Source: Charina bottae
Taxonomy: Eukaryota > Chordata > Lepidosauria > Squamata > Charinaidae
Assembly: GCA_023362775.1 (NCBI GenBank)
Contig: JALMGJ010000003.1
Coordinates: 52,553,416 to 52,617,415, forward strand
Direction of reading: 5' to 3'
Length of the DNA: 64,000 nucleotides
Each line of letters starts with the position of its first letter. The first letter of the stretch is position 1. Below the pieces are notes generated by a model. It was not told the DNA's origin and ran no database searches. It saw only the letters and a list, made by a program, of their open reading frames with translations. The translations under genes were made by a program, and so were the position numbers. Below, piece after piece: positions 35,131 to 45,839 of this stretch.

Positions 35131-38100
35131 AGATTTATCCAGTTCTTCCTCCAGAGGCCTAGAAGGTGCCGTTTTTATTCTTCCGAACAGCCCTGTGAGG
35201 TGGGCTGGGAGATAGGGACATGGGAGGCCGCCCTCTGATGAACCCTCCAACCCGGTATGGGCGCCACGGGCTGGATGCAATTCTCCAGCAATTCTTCCTG
35301 GTAATACCGCAAATTGAATGGCCTATCTGTAGCTTGAATCATGTCAACTGGATTTCTATTTTCTCAGTGGAAACGTTTCGCTCCTTATCCAAGGAGCTTC
35401 TTCAGTCTGAGCAAAGTTAGTAAGGGAATCCTAAATCATTAATAAATTTAGGATTCCCTTACTAACTTTGCTCAGACTGAAGAAGCTCCTTGGATAAGGA
35501 GCGAAACGTTTCCACTGAGAAAATAGAAATCCAGTTGACATGATTCAAGCTACAGACAATTCCACCTGGATGACTGAGAACCTTCATAGACATATTGAAT
35601 GGCCTATGTTCTGCTACCGATCAGCAGGAAGCCTCGAGGGGATTTAGAGCCATCTTTCCAGCTGTTATATCCTCTTGCATATCAGGCTAGTCTGATCACA
35701 GACCTGCTTCTTTTGACTGATCATTGATTATGTGCCTTCAAGTCGGTGTTGATTCTTCGCAACCACATAGATTTTCTCCCTGACAATTGTTTTAGGGAAG
35801 GTTAATAAATGTCATATTTCTTAGCAATGGCTGTACTAATTCAGAAAGTAGTTGACAGCTGAAAACTTCAAATAAATAAGGCTTCTTTAAAACATCAAGT
35901 GCATAATTAAATTCTCAGGCCAGGTGTGAGGAACCTATGATCCCCAGATGTTAATTAATTAAAACCCACAGTACTGGCCATGCTAGCTGGATGAACTGCA
36001 ACATCTGGAGGCCCCAACATTTCCAGCATAAGCAGAACTTCCCTTCCTCTGGATATTTGAAATAAAAGGTATATTTTCAAAATCACATAGAAGTTTTGAA
36101 TTCTTTATTTTTTTCCCCATTCCTGCTACCTTGGATTACCTGCATGTGTTCATAGGAATTTGATCAGATTCCAATGTTCATGAAGAATGCTCCCTCTGAA
36201 ATAAATCCTAAGCAGAGCCCTGATCTGGCTTGCCTTCAGTCTATCATTTTTGATGAAGAGCAGAGTCCTGAAGGTACCTTTTTATGCTATTTATAATATT
36301 TTAATATTATAGGAGTTATACTTTATTGTTTAGCCAATGTAGAGCAATTGGATCTGCATTGGTGGCTGGAACAATTCAACTCAGGCACTTTCTAAAAACT
36401 GTGTTTGCTTTTCTCACCAGAGCAATCTAAGACTTACAAGAATGAAGGCAATGATTATTTCAAAGAAAAGGATTATAAGAAGGCCGTGATATCTTATACA
36501 GAAGGAATAAAAAAGAAATGTAATGACCTGGAATTGAATACTGTACTTCATACAAACAGAGCGGCAGCCCACTTTTACCTGGGTAATGTGATATGTTCAA
36601 AGTTATGCCTCGATTCTGTACTTTAAAAAAATCAAAATATGTTTTCTTTCTTAATTTGTTTTAATACTCATTTACCTCTCCAGAGGATAAATTTTAATGC
36701 AGTTTGCTTTAGTAAAGTAGCTGTAATGCTACAATGGGAAATCAAAGCACCAGAAACTGCCCTGAATTTCTGCTACAAAATCAAAGCTAGGCTTACAAAA
36801 TATACCTCCCCCCCCAACATTAACATGGCTAGTTGGGGGGAGGGATCCTATCATACTTTTAATAGTACTTCCTACTTTTTCTGCCCTTATAAATTAAAAT
36901 GGTTGCATTCCAGTACTAAATCTGTCTTATAGCAGCATGCTTGTTTCTCCTAATGAAGATCTCATCACAGAGGCTGTACACAGGCGAAACTTTTAAATTC
37001 AGGGTATATTTCATTTAGGCAACTATCGCTCTGCTCTGAATGACGCTATTGCAGCAAGAAAACTGAAACCCAGCCACCTCAAAGCAATAATAAGGGGTAA
37101 GAAACTCCACTATTATTTTCATATCCAATTGTAGCAGTATAGTAGCTTCCGTCTCATTAAGGGAGTTCTACTATCAACATAATAAAAAATATAGAGCAAT
37201 AAATACTTGTATATTGCTAGGTGTTGTTTTGAGGGAAGTTAATAACTTTCAGATATTAACACTGCAATTTAAAAGGCTGTGCTTATTTCTGATCAGCAGA
37301 AGACCAGATAAATAGAAGCACCTGAAATGATCATTTATGGTAGGTTAATGACAAAAAATAGTCCCTCTGGCTTGGATGAATGGTTGAACCCCTCGATTAT
37401 TGTGCCTTTTCATCCCATCATTTCTTTTTCTGATACTGCACTTTCATCATAAAAAAAACGACCAACAACTACATAGGCCTGCTTAAGTATATTGTTTGCT
37501 ATTGAATGCAAGTATAAAGAAATGTTGTACTTTTATAGGAGCACTGTGCCATATGGAACTCAAGCATTTCTCTGAAGCTATGGCATGGTGTGAGGAGGGT
37601 CTGAAATTAGATCCAAAGGAAAAAAAACTTCTGGAAATAAGAACAAAAGCAGACAGACTTAAGGTTAGAAAGGATTAAAAATAAAACCTGTAGTCGCTCT
37701 TATACAGAGTTTGGTGAAGCATTGGCTTCCTCCACACAACTGCTACATAACTTCATTTGTCTTGCAGCGTGCTGAAGAGCGAGATTCGAGAAAAGCAAAA
37801 TTGCAGGAGAAGAAGGAACAGTTTCAGAAGGAGGCCTTATTTAAAGCTATTAAGGTAGTTGTGGTGAAAAGAAAGCAACCCTTGAAATGTTAATGCATCA
37901 AGATGTGTTTTAGATCTACAGAAAGAAAAAGAAAACAAACTAAAAAGGTGTGAAAACACAAGAATAATTTTTATTTAAAGATTACATAAAGTGGTGACTT
38001 CTGACTTAACAACAGGAATATACAGCAATTTCCATAATTCCCTTACTCTATATCAAACCAAAATCACATTATTTCTATAAATCATTCCATTAGCACATTA

Positions 38101-41100
38101 TAGTAAAGGTAAAGGTTTTCCCCTGCACAGTCGTGTCCGACTCTAGGGGGCGGTGCTCATCTCCATTTCTTAGCCAAAGAGCCAGCGCTGTCTGAAGACG
38201 CTTCCATGGTCATGTGGCTGGCATGACGCGCACGGAATGCTGTTACCATCCCACTGAAGTGGTACCTATTTATCTACTTGCATTTGCATGCTTTCAAATT
38301 GCTAGGTTGGCAAGAGCTGGGGCGAGTGCGGGAGCTTACTCGGTCATGCGGCGCTCGGGTCTCGAACCGCCGACCTTCCGATCGACAAGCCTGGTGCCTT
38401 AACCACTGAGCCATCATACCCCTCTCAGCACATTATAAAAAACACTAAATACAATTGCTCCCTCCCCTTATATTAAAAAACAGGAAATATATAAACCACC
38501 TAATCAAGTTCCCCCCAAAAAACAATATTTATTTAATTATTTCCTTCCTACCACTATTCTATACATTTCTGTCCACTATAATAAAGATCAAACTAAAAAG
38601 CATATAAATTGTCTGCTCTTATAATTATTAATACTACAACTATAACAATCTTAATCATATTTAACCTAAAACCAAGCATTTATTGTTTATACCTTATTAA
38701 TCTTAATCTAAATCATTAGAAAGAAATGAAGTCAAGCCATAAAAGCAATCCAGATGAACCTTCTTAAACCCTTATCCCGCTTCAAAATAAACCAAAGCGT
38801 TTACATATCTCCACAGTACACAGCATTTTTCATAAAAAGATCAAACAGCCCAACTGCCCCCCTTAAAGACTCCGACTTCTCAGCAAAAAACCTCCCATAG
38901 ATAACGACCCCTTCCTTCCCATAACATTCCATCAGAAAGACAATTTCACTTAAAGTTTGCAATTCGACCTGTCCCTTTAATTTCTTCCACTCAACAAACC
39001 GGTCGCCGTCTGGCATTTCAACAGAGGCTTCAATCTCGCTGTCAGTAAAAACATTTCTCTCATTATCAAGCTCTTCAGTTTCTTCCACAACATCCCCAGC
39101 CAGATGACACATTTTAGAACTGATATTTTCTACAATGTCCCAAATATCTTGCATAATGACTTGACAAGAATCAAAAAGAATCTGTTTAAGGTCTGGATGG
39201 AAATCTGAGAAAGTCTGCTTGAAATCTTCCATGTCTCACGCAGTAGATTATGGCGCCCCCTAGGTACTTAACCAGTGAAAGTAGAAGAGAATGGAAAGTT
39301 ACCCAGAGGTGATTACACAAGTGAAAGTATGATAACAAGCAGCTCCCCAGGGGAAGTAGCAGCAGAAATCTGGAGATTCAAAACAGCAGATTCAACGTGT
39401 AGGAAAATATTAAAATCTTCAAATTCAGTACAGAAATAATAACAAATAAATATGAGACTAAATAAATTATTTAGTCTCAGTCCTCCTCAGTATTTGGATG
39501 GGAAACAAGCCAAAACTTAAAAAGATTTTAAAAAATTAATCCCAAAAATAACGATAAGCACCCAGAGAGATCTCTTCTCCTTGCTGTCGAAAGCCTCTCT
39601 TAGGGTACGTAAACTTAAAATATATAAATTGGGTGATTTAGAAATGGGGTGGCTGGTCTTAATGTCCCTTAAAGGCTACAGCGTGGCTTGGAAATGGTGA
39701 CATCCCCGCCTCCCTGCGTCTCTTACCAGATTAGCGCAAACGCTGTTTACGATCCTCTGGTTGCAGGACGCCGTTCTGGAGGACAGATGGGATGATTCCG
39801 AGTATTTTCTTTGTCTAGAAAAACACTCCAGGGCATCAGGAAAAACCTGCCTGAGCCCAAAAAAACTGCCGCGTTGTCAGTTCTGCCAGCGAGCACAGCT
39901 GTTCAGACTGCCATATTCCCACCGGAATTACAATAGTTTTTTTCTTTTTCTTTCTGTAGTTTTTTGCTTTTTTGTAGTTTTTACTCTTGCTCTAAACCTA
40001 ATAAAATTCTTGTTAAAAAAAAAAAAAGATGTGTTTTAGATCTTTGCCTCAAACTGGATTGTTTTACTTTTCTGACCTAGGATCGAAACATCAAATTGTC
40101 TCCAGTGCCCTCTAAAGATGAGACGGCGATATCAAGAGACCTCGCGGAGATGTCTTTGGGTGGACTTAACTCCGAAAGTGGCATTGGGGCCAAAGTCTGT
40201 CTAGAAGACAATGGCAGCCTTACCTGGCCAGTGCTGTTCCTGTACCCTGAGCATGGACAAACTGACTTCATCTCTGCTTTTCATGAAGAATCCAGGTTAA
40301 TGTTTTCAAAGCACAAGATGAATACAAAATGGCAGATTAAACTGTAGGTCTAGTTCGTATGATTAATTTAGTGTTTTCCAGTCCAACACTCTTGAGTGGT
40401 TACTCCAAAAATACATAGAGGAGTGAGCTTATGCCTGCTGGTTTGAGCTGCTACACAGGTTGAAGTAATGGTGGAATAGCAAATGTAACCTGTCCTGAGG
40501 ACTTCAACACCACCACTGTAGAAATAGAGGGCTCCTGATGAGCAGAGCAGTCCTATATCGTTCTTGAGAAACTATGCTGTTCTCTCTGTCCTGATGAAAG
40601 GGAAAATGGAGTGTTTCCTTGGATCATTTTCAGCCATAGGGTTTTTTTTGCGGGGGGGGGGGGCATTTGTCTTTTTAAAGTTTCTTTTGGAACGAGATAC
40701 GTCATTCGGGGCAATAGGAAGGAAAAACCTTTGTCCTCTAGGACTGGTGTAGTTGTCTTTCCTCCATTCTGGGGAATGTCAGGGAAGCACTTTTAATCCT
40801 GTGAACCTCCCTTGTTCTACCCCCAGAATGTTTTTATGCTCTCTTCTATCAGGCAGTGGCGAGGCAGGGGCCTTTCCCACCATACAGAACGAGCTGCCAA
40901 GTTGAAACCTTTCCGTGGATGAAACAAGAGTTCCACTATTTCTCTGATTCTTAAGACACTTTTGACTTCAGTAACGCAGCCTTAATCTCAAATTCAAGAC
41001 CATGAGATTCTGATCTTTCCTTGAAATAATATAGTAGAGATAAAATATTGAAGAGTCTGGCGCCGATTATCAACTTTTTATGAAACTATGTTGCTTTGAA

Positions 41101-44100
41101 ATATAAAGCATGCCCTGTTTAAACATTGCTCGAGTTGAACTAGACAGCACTTTTAGTGGCTAAAACAGTATTTTAATTTCATGCATTTTGTGTTTCAGAT
41201 TTTCTGACCATTTAGCTGTCATGTTTGAAGAATCACCTGCCTGGGATATAGAAAGAAAATATATTCCTAAAGAACTAGAGGTAGAAAAATATAGTCAGTA
41301 CTTGAACTTTTTTTTTTTAAACGATATATTCTAATAATAAAGGTAAAGGTTCCCCCTGCACATTTGTGCGGTCGTGTTCGAATCTAGGGGCCAGTGCTCA
41401 TCTCCGTTTGTTAGCTGAAGAGCCAGCGTTGTCCGAAGACGCTTCCATGGTCATGTGGCCGCATGACACGCGCAGAACGCTGTTACCTACCCACCAAAGT
41501 GGTACCTATTCATCGACTTGGATTTGCATGCTTTCGAATTGCTAGGTTGGCAAGAGCTGGAGCTAGTGCGGGAGCTCACTCCGTCACGCGGGGCTAGGGA
41601 TTCGAACCTCCGACCTTCCGATCGACAAGCCTGACGTCTTACCCACTGAGCCACCACACCCCTTTATTTATTATTACTACTTTATTATTATTATTCTAAT
41701 AATAGCCTTCTTTAAATATTATGTGGGTTAGGATATTTTCATATTAATTTACCATGGCGTTAGAATTGCTTTGAATTTGTCTGAATCCCTTGCTTACTCT
41801 AGACTGAGCTTCTTGGAGAAGGGATACTTTAAATTCTAGATTTATATTGTGCAATAGGCCCTAAGGAGCAAGATTTATAAAATAGCAATAATATGGCATC
41901 TTAATTAACTCTGTATGAAGACTTCTAGGGCAGTTGCATAGCAAGAACAGTTATTAAATTTTAGACAAGCCAATATGGTGAATAGAATCTTTCTAAAGAA
42001 TTCCTTCTTTGTCATCATAAATACCTTTTATTTCCAAAAAATTAACCTTAGAAAGAATAACTCATTTTGAATCTGATGTATTTCAGTAGAGACATTCCAG
42101 GAAATAAAAAGTTCCCAGAGAAATGAATGGGTGGAATTTTCTGCCATCAGATGTGTGATAGCCACAAATTTGGGTGATTTTAAAAGGAGTCTGGACAACT
42201 TCATGGAAGAATGAGCTATCAAAAACTGTTAAGTTCTGATGGCTGTGTGTTACCTCCTGAATCATAGGTAGCCTACCTTCAATATCAGCTTACTAGGGAC
42301 CAACAGTGAAAAGGGTCTGTTACCCACTTACCTGTATTTCTGGGCTTCCTGAGTACATCTCACTGATCACATGTGACGTAATGCTAGACTAGATGGTCCC
42401 TTGGCCTGGTCCAGTAAAGTTCTCCTTCAATTCTTTATTTTTCGTAGTTCTCAAGCTACTAAAAGCTCCAGACTCATCCCCCACCTCCAAATAACCCTCC
42501 AAAATTAAACAGTGACAGAACAAAATAGTTAAAAATCTTTGGTTTCTCATCAGATGATTAATTACTTGTTAGTTTTTCAAGTAATTTCTGCCTCACCTGT
42601 ATCATATGTTAACAAGCATTTTGTTCACTTGTTAAATTTGTTTCTACTATTGCAATGTACAGCTTTATTATGAGGATGGAGAAAGAGGAGATATATACCA
42701 GATAAACATGGAAACCACATTGTTAGAAGTGCTGCAGCACAAAAGGTGAGGGGCTGTACTATGACCTGCATGATGATGTTGTTGCTATTTTTATTAATTT
42801 ATTTAAATTTTATTGGCCGCCCAACTCTAATGGACTCTGGGTGGCATACAAAACTAGAAATAAACATAAAAACAGCTAAAAGGATGTTAGTAATCCTGAC
42901 CCGCAAAATGTCAAGGAATTAATATTGAATGAATAGGGTCATGACTTCAGAATAAAAATAATCAAAATTTATCTAGGTAAGAGCACTTTAATTACCAACA
43001 TTCAACACCCCTACTGTTGAGAAGCACAGGATTATCAACAATACCTTATATTATATATAAAGTAAAGGAGTGGTACAGAAGTGACCATGGGTTGTCCACT
43101 TTGATTAGACACTATATACCAGCTCCAGTTTAGCTAATGTATTTCCTTGTAGTTTTCCGGACATAGTATTGGCTTAATGGTTGCATTATGGTTGCATGCC
43201 ATAGCACTATAATTATTATTATTTATTTAATTTATATGACCGCCCATCTCCCCCAATGGCTCAGTGGTCTCCCAACAAGGCTTTAGTTGCAAATTAGATA
43301 CAAAAATTTAAAAAGACGGAGAGAATCCTATAGTTTTGCCTATCTAAATTTCTGTAGGTAGACCTTGCCACGCAAGAAATGGCAAGCAACCCCTCCCTTT
43401 CTCAGTTGCATGGCGATGTCCAACACAACTCTAGAGTGAGGAAACTTTTGGGTAAAGGGCTGTACATGCAAATGCTTCCCCGTGATCTCACATTTTCATT
43501 GAAGACATTTATGCTATATTTGTGGATGAGTGGCACGCCCAGGTGACTTACAGAGGGGAGGCACGCTCTCTTCACTTTTCACATGGTAAATCTCCACCTG
43601 AATGAAGCTGTTGGACCCTCCAGATATTCTGGACTGCAGGTCCCATCATTCTGCTGGCTGGGGGTTATAGGATTTGTAGCCTAATTTACCCAGTAAATAA
43701 CTCTTCTGTCGAGAATTTCTGTAGGTGAGACATCTCTACATACTTGGACAGCCTCTTAGTTTCTTCCAAAAGTTGGAGCCCCTTGCTTATATTCTGAACT
43801 ACTCTATCAGAGCAGACGGAACATCTAGAGCAGGTTGAAAAGCAGATTTTCCCATACTAGTGTCCCTCAGAGGTGTTGTAGTTAGGCATTATCCTGAAAT
43901 AAACACAATCCTGGATCTTTGGGATGGGAGTTTATGCAAGCTGAAATTCCACACAATCTGGAGGCCATCCGATTGGGAAAGGTTGATCTAACCTGTGGGA
44001 TTGTGGTAGTATCTGCCAATTTTGGAATTACGGAACAGTTATATAAAGCAAATGTGTTCAAACACCAATCTAGATTTTCTTGAATATTGTTAAATACATA

Positions 44101-44248
44101 ATGTAGCTAAGACTAGAACGTGACTTTCTGCATAATATTTTGCAGGTACTTTATAAAAGCTGGGACTCCTGCCTTTTTAGTCCTGGTGAAAGATGCTCCT
44201 TTCTCTAAAAACTATTTATTTGAGAAGAAAGTTCATCAATTAAAGTGA
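34852..44248 (+). CDS. TTC4: TTC4, complete coding region (10 exons)
   Basis: Tetratricopeptide-repeat co-chaperone of HSP90/HSP70, the animal counterpart of yeast Cns1; nuclear and cytoplasmic. Coding exons: 34852-34950, 36156-36273, 36421-36582, 37019-37096, 37539-37663, 37768-37854, 40081-40295, 41199-41280, 42663-42745, 44146-44248. They sum to 1152 nt, 383 residues plus stop (human 387 as I remember it). Three TPR units span roughly residues 75-185 (NEGNDYFKEKDYKKAVISYT; NRAAAHFYLGNYRSALND; GALCHMELKHFSEAMAWCEE). A charged helix follows (RAEERDSRKAKLQEKKEQ). The conserved C-terminal wheel-type domain starts at WPVLFLYPEHGQTDFISAF. All junctions are GT-AG and in phase. The TPR and C-terminal sequence match the human protein closely, so the assignment is firm. 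Confidence 0.96.
35327..35593 (+). mobile_element. Penelope-like insertion, inverted-repeat form
   Basis: A 14-bp duplication ATTGAATGGCCTAT at 35313-35326 and 35594-35607 brackets 267 bp. Two arms of about 111 bp (35327-35436 and 35446-35555) are almost perfect inverted copies around a 9-base loop; the right arm continues into a 38-bp tail. The arms carry CTGAAGA, a GCTCC/GGAGC hairpin and GCGAAACGTTT. Inverted long-terminal copies are typical of Penelope-like elements. It lies in TTC4 intron 1. Confidence 0.75.
36156..36273 (+). CDS. TTC4: TTC4 exon 2
   Basis: Encodes EFDQIPMFMKNAPSEINPKQ and PDLACLQSIIFDEEQSPE between TTCATAG and GTACCT, phase 0 in and 1 out. The PDLACLQSIIFDEE segment is shared with the human protein. 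Confidence 0.95.
36421..36582 (+). CDS. TTC4: TTC4 exon 3 (TPR 1 and start of TPR 2)
   Basis: Acceptor TTTTCTCACCAG. Encodes TYKNEGNDYFKEKDYKKAVI and the asparagine-arginine signature LHTNRAAAHFYLG of a second TPR. The EGNDYFKEKDYKKAV run is nearly identical to human TTC4. Confidence 0.96.
37019..37096 (+). CDS. TTC4: TTC4 exon 4 (TPR 2)
   Basis: Between TTTCATTTAG and GTAAGA, phase 1 both ends. Encodes NYRSALNDAIAARKLKPSHL, then KAIIR, the second half of TPR 2 and the start of TPR 3. Confidence 0.94.
37539..37663 (+). CDS. TTC4: TTC4 exon 5 (TPR 3)
   Basis: Between CTTTTATAG and GTTAGA. Encodes GALCHMELKHFSEAMAWCEE, then LDPKEKKLLEIRTKADRLK at phase 0. The donor GTTAGA is a weaker variant of the GT consensus. 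Confidence 0.94.
37768..37854 (+). CDS. TTC4: TTC4 exon 6 (charged helix)
   Basis: 29 codons between GTCTTGCAG and GTAGTT, phase 0. Encodes RAEERDSRKAKLQEKKEQFQ, then ALFKAIK, the charged linker after the TPRs. A twin-primed L1-like insertion follows 45 bp downstream. Confidence 0.93.
37918..40025 (+). mobile_element. L1-like insertion with inverted 5' segment (twin priming)
   Basis: An 18-bp duplication AAGATGTGTTTTAGATCT lies at 37900-37917 and 40026-40043. Most of the insert is reversed: - strand 5' sequence starting near 39925 (TCCGGTGGGAATATGGCAG, AGAGGATCGTAAACAG) and a 143-codon frame at 39232-38801 (MEDFKQTFSDFHPDLKQILF...). The last about 90 bp are forward and end CTAATAAAATTC plus an A-tail. 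That is the layout left by twin priming. A SINE (38103-38426) later inserted into it. Confidence 0.75.
38103..38426 (-). mobile_element. tRNA-derived SINE, copy d
   Basis: Full-length reversed copy of the common SINE; duplication AGCACATTATA at 38092-38102 and 38427-38437. Nested in the L1-like insertion of TTC4 intron 6. Confidence 0.9.
40081..40295 (+). CDS. TTC4: TTC4 exon 7 (start of C-terminal domain)
   Basis: Between TCTGACCTAG and GTTAAT, phase 0 in and 2 out. An acidic linker (PSKDETAISRDLAEMSLGG) leads into LTWPVLFLYPEHGQTDFISA. The WPVLFLYPE...DFISAFHE stretch is the hallmark of TTC4/Cns1 proteins. The acceptor lies 37 bp after the end of the twin-primed insertion. Confidence 0.95.
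41199..41280 (+). CDS. TTC4: TTC4 exon 8
   Basis: Acceptor TTGTGTTTCAG. Encodes FSDHLAVMFEESPAWDIERK, then YIPKELE at phase 0 before GTAGAA. It aligns with the human C-terminal domain segment around the MFGETPSWD stretch. Confidence 0.93.
41340..41662 (-). mobile_element. tRNA-derived SINE, copy e
   Basis: Full-length reversed copy in TTC4 intron 8. CTAATAATA occurs at 41331-41339 and 41696-41704, with a TTA-rich expansion next to the head. Confidence 0.87.
42663..42745 (+). CDS. TTC4: TTC4 exon 9
   Basis: Between CAATGTACAG and GTGAGG. Encodes LYYEDGERGDIYQINMETTL, then LEVLQHK; phase 2 out. Confidence 0.92.
42785..42870 (-). mobile_element. CR1/L2-like LINE 3' terminus
   Basis: ATTTATTTAAATTTTATTGG, CCGCCCAACTCTAATGGACT, CTGGGTGG: same short 3' terminus as elsewhere. 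A smaller relative sits at 43213-43270. Confidence 0.55.
44146..44248 (+). CDS. TTC4: TTC4 exon 10 with stop
   Basis: Acceptor ATATTTTGCAG. Encodes YFIKAGTPAFLVLVKDAPFS, then KNYLFEKKVHQLK and TGA. The YFxKAxTPAFLV motif matches the human C-terminus. Confidence 0.93.
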
Positions 44249-44496
44249 ATTAGGATGACCTCAGCAAGAAAACAAAGATGAGCAGTAACTTTCTTTTGTT
44301 TTACAGTTTATGCAGTGTCCTAAATTGGAATGTTTTCTGAGTACACATTTTTCTGTAACAATTAGGATTAACTTACTACATCAGGTGTCCTAGGCCAAAG
44401 GACTTGAAGAGCTCTGTAATACTAGTAATTATAGTTTTAATTTTCCTTTTGTATTTTAATAACTAAGCCACCTTATTCCTCCCTCTGTTTTCAATT

Positions 44497-44502
44497 AATA
44501 AA
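44497..44502 (+). terminator. TTC4 polyadenylation signal
   Basis: AATAAA about 250 bp after the TTC4 stop codon, the first hexamer downstream, giving a 3' UTR of ordinary length. Confidence 0.6.
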
Positions 44503-45465
44503 AACAGTGAAACAAAACAAATATGTAGTCCATGGTGTTTAAAGTATCAGCCTGTCTTGCTTGAGAGAAGCAGCTTTTTGGATGATAATAACTAACCTGT
44601 TGAAAATTCTCAGTATCAGAACTTCCCCTTATGGATTTATGAAACCATTTGGATCTGGGGGAACATTTTTCATAATTACATTCAGTCTGCATCACTGGAT
44701 TTAACAGAGCCTTCGAGATTCCAGCCTTCCTCCTGTTTCTATCTAGCAGATTCATGCTTATCAACAAATAGTCCACTTTCTTGTAACAGCAGAGATTAAG
44801 GTACAATTTATCCACGTCTGGCTTTTAAAAAGAAAACAAAGGAATGCAGAGTTGAGGACTCTGCAATTTTATTGGATTTTTGCTCCGCTAAGGACAAATG
44901 AATATACTGTAAAAATACAAGTTTCAAAAAAAGGATGGAGCATAATAATTTATATGCATCCTAAATTGTGTATATTATTTGTGACTCACAAATAATAACA
45001 ACATCCAAAGGAGCAAATTACTAAAACCTATCTAAGAACCTTAAATTGTAACAACTCTAGGTTAAAAGAAACCTTTTAAATCTCCTCCTAAGCTGCAACA
45101 AGGAAGGTCCGTCTCAGTTCCAAAGGGAAACTATTCCATAGTGTTGGATTTCTGAATTCTGCAGGAAGCCTTGTTAGAGGATGTGCTCCTGAACATAAGC
45201 ACTGAAAGAATCCCGAGTAACTTAACAGCAGAGCATCCCATTGAAAAAGTAAAATAATATAGTTGTCTTGGATGCAGACTCTTGGCTTAGCCCAGCTATC
45301 GAAAAATGCTAACAAATATCCATTGTATCTGAAATAAAAGATTTATTTTAAAATGCCTCTTTTTAAGGGAGGGTCCAAGAGAGGAAAGCCCAGAAGTTTC
45401 CTTTATCTCTTAAACATTGAGACTCATTTAACTAACAGTAGGCCAAGTGTCAGTCCAACAAGGTA
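44503..45465. other. TTC4 downstream flank, no gene seen
   Basis: AT-rich. On the - strand around 45090-45180 a frame reads EFRNPTLWNSFPLELRRTFL, reminiscent of the C-terminal tail of vertebrate non-LTR elements; too short to classify. Confidence 0.4.
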
Positions 45466-45473
45466 GACTAGAC

Positions 45474-45830
45474 CAGTGGTCCCCAACCTTTTTGGCACCA
45501 GGGACTGGTCGTGGAAGAAAATTTTTCCATGGACCGGGGGAGGTTTGCAGGTGGGAGCCAATCGTGCGCACCGGGGGGCGGGGTTTGCAGGCGGGAGCCA
45601 ATCACGTGCACTGGGGGCGGGGTTTGCAGGCGGGAGCCAATTGCATGCACTGGGGGGCGCGGTTTGCAGGCAGGAGCCAATTGCGCGTACTTGGGGGCAG
45701 GGTTTGCAGGCAGGAGCCAATCGCGCACACCGGGGGTGGGGTAATCACACGCACCGGGGGCGGGGTTTGCAGGCGGGAGACCCGCAGCCCACTTCCTAAC
45801 AGGCCGCGGCCCACAGGTTGGGGACCCCTG
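45474..45830. mobile_element. hAT MITE with internal tandem repeats
   Basis: Termini CAGTGGTCCCCAACCTTTTT and GGTTGGGGACCCCTG, perfect duplication GACTAGAC at 45466-45473 and 45831-45838. The interior is five to six tandem units of about 39 bp (GGTTTGCAGGCGGGAGCCAA...). A very similar terminus occurs in mammalian hAT repeats. Several long open frames across it reflect the GC-rich tandem repeats and are not genes. Confidence 0.9.
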
Positions 45831-45839
45831 GACTAGACT

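Noticed and set aside
35477..35512. Canonical hammerhead ribozyme
   Set aside because: An extra A separates CUGAAGA from stem II and stem III would be minimal; kept only as a hammerhead-like finding.
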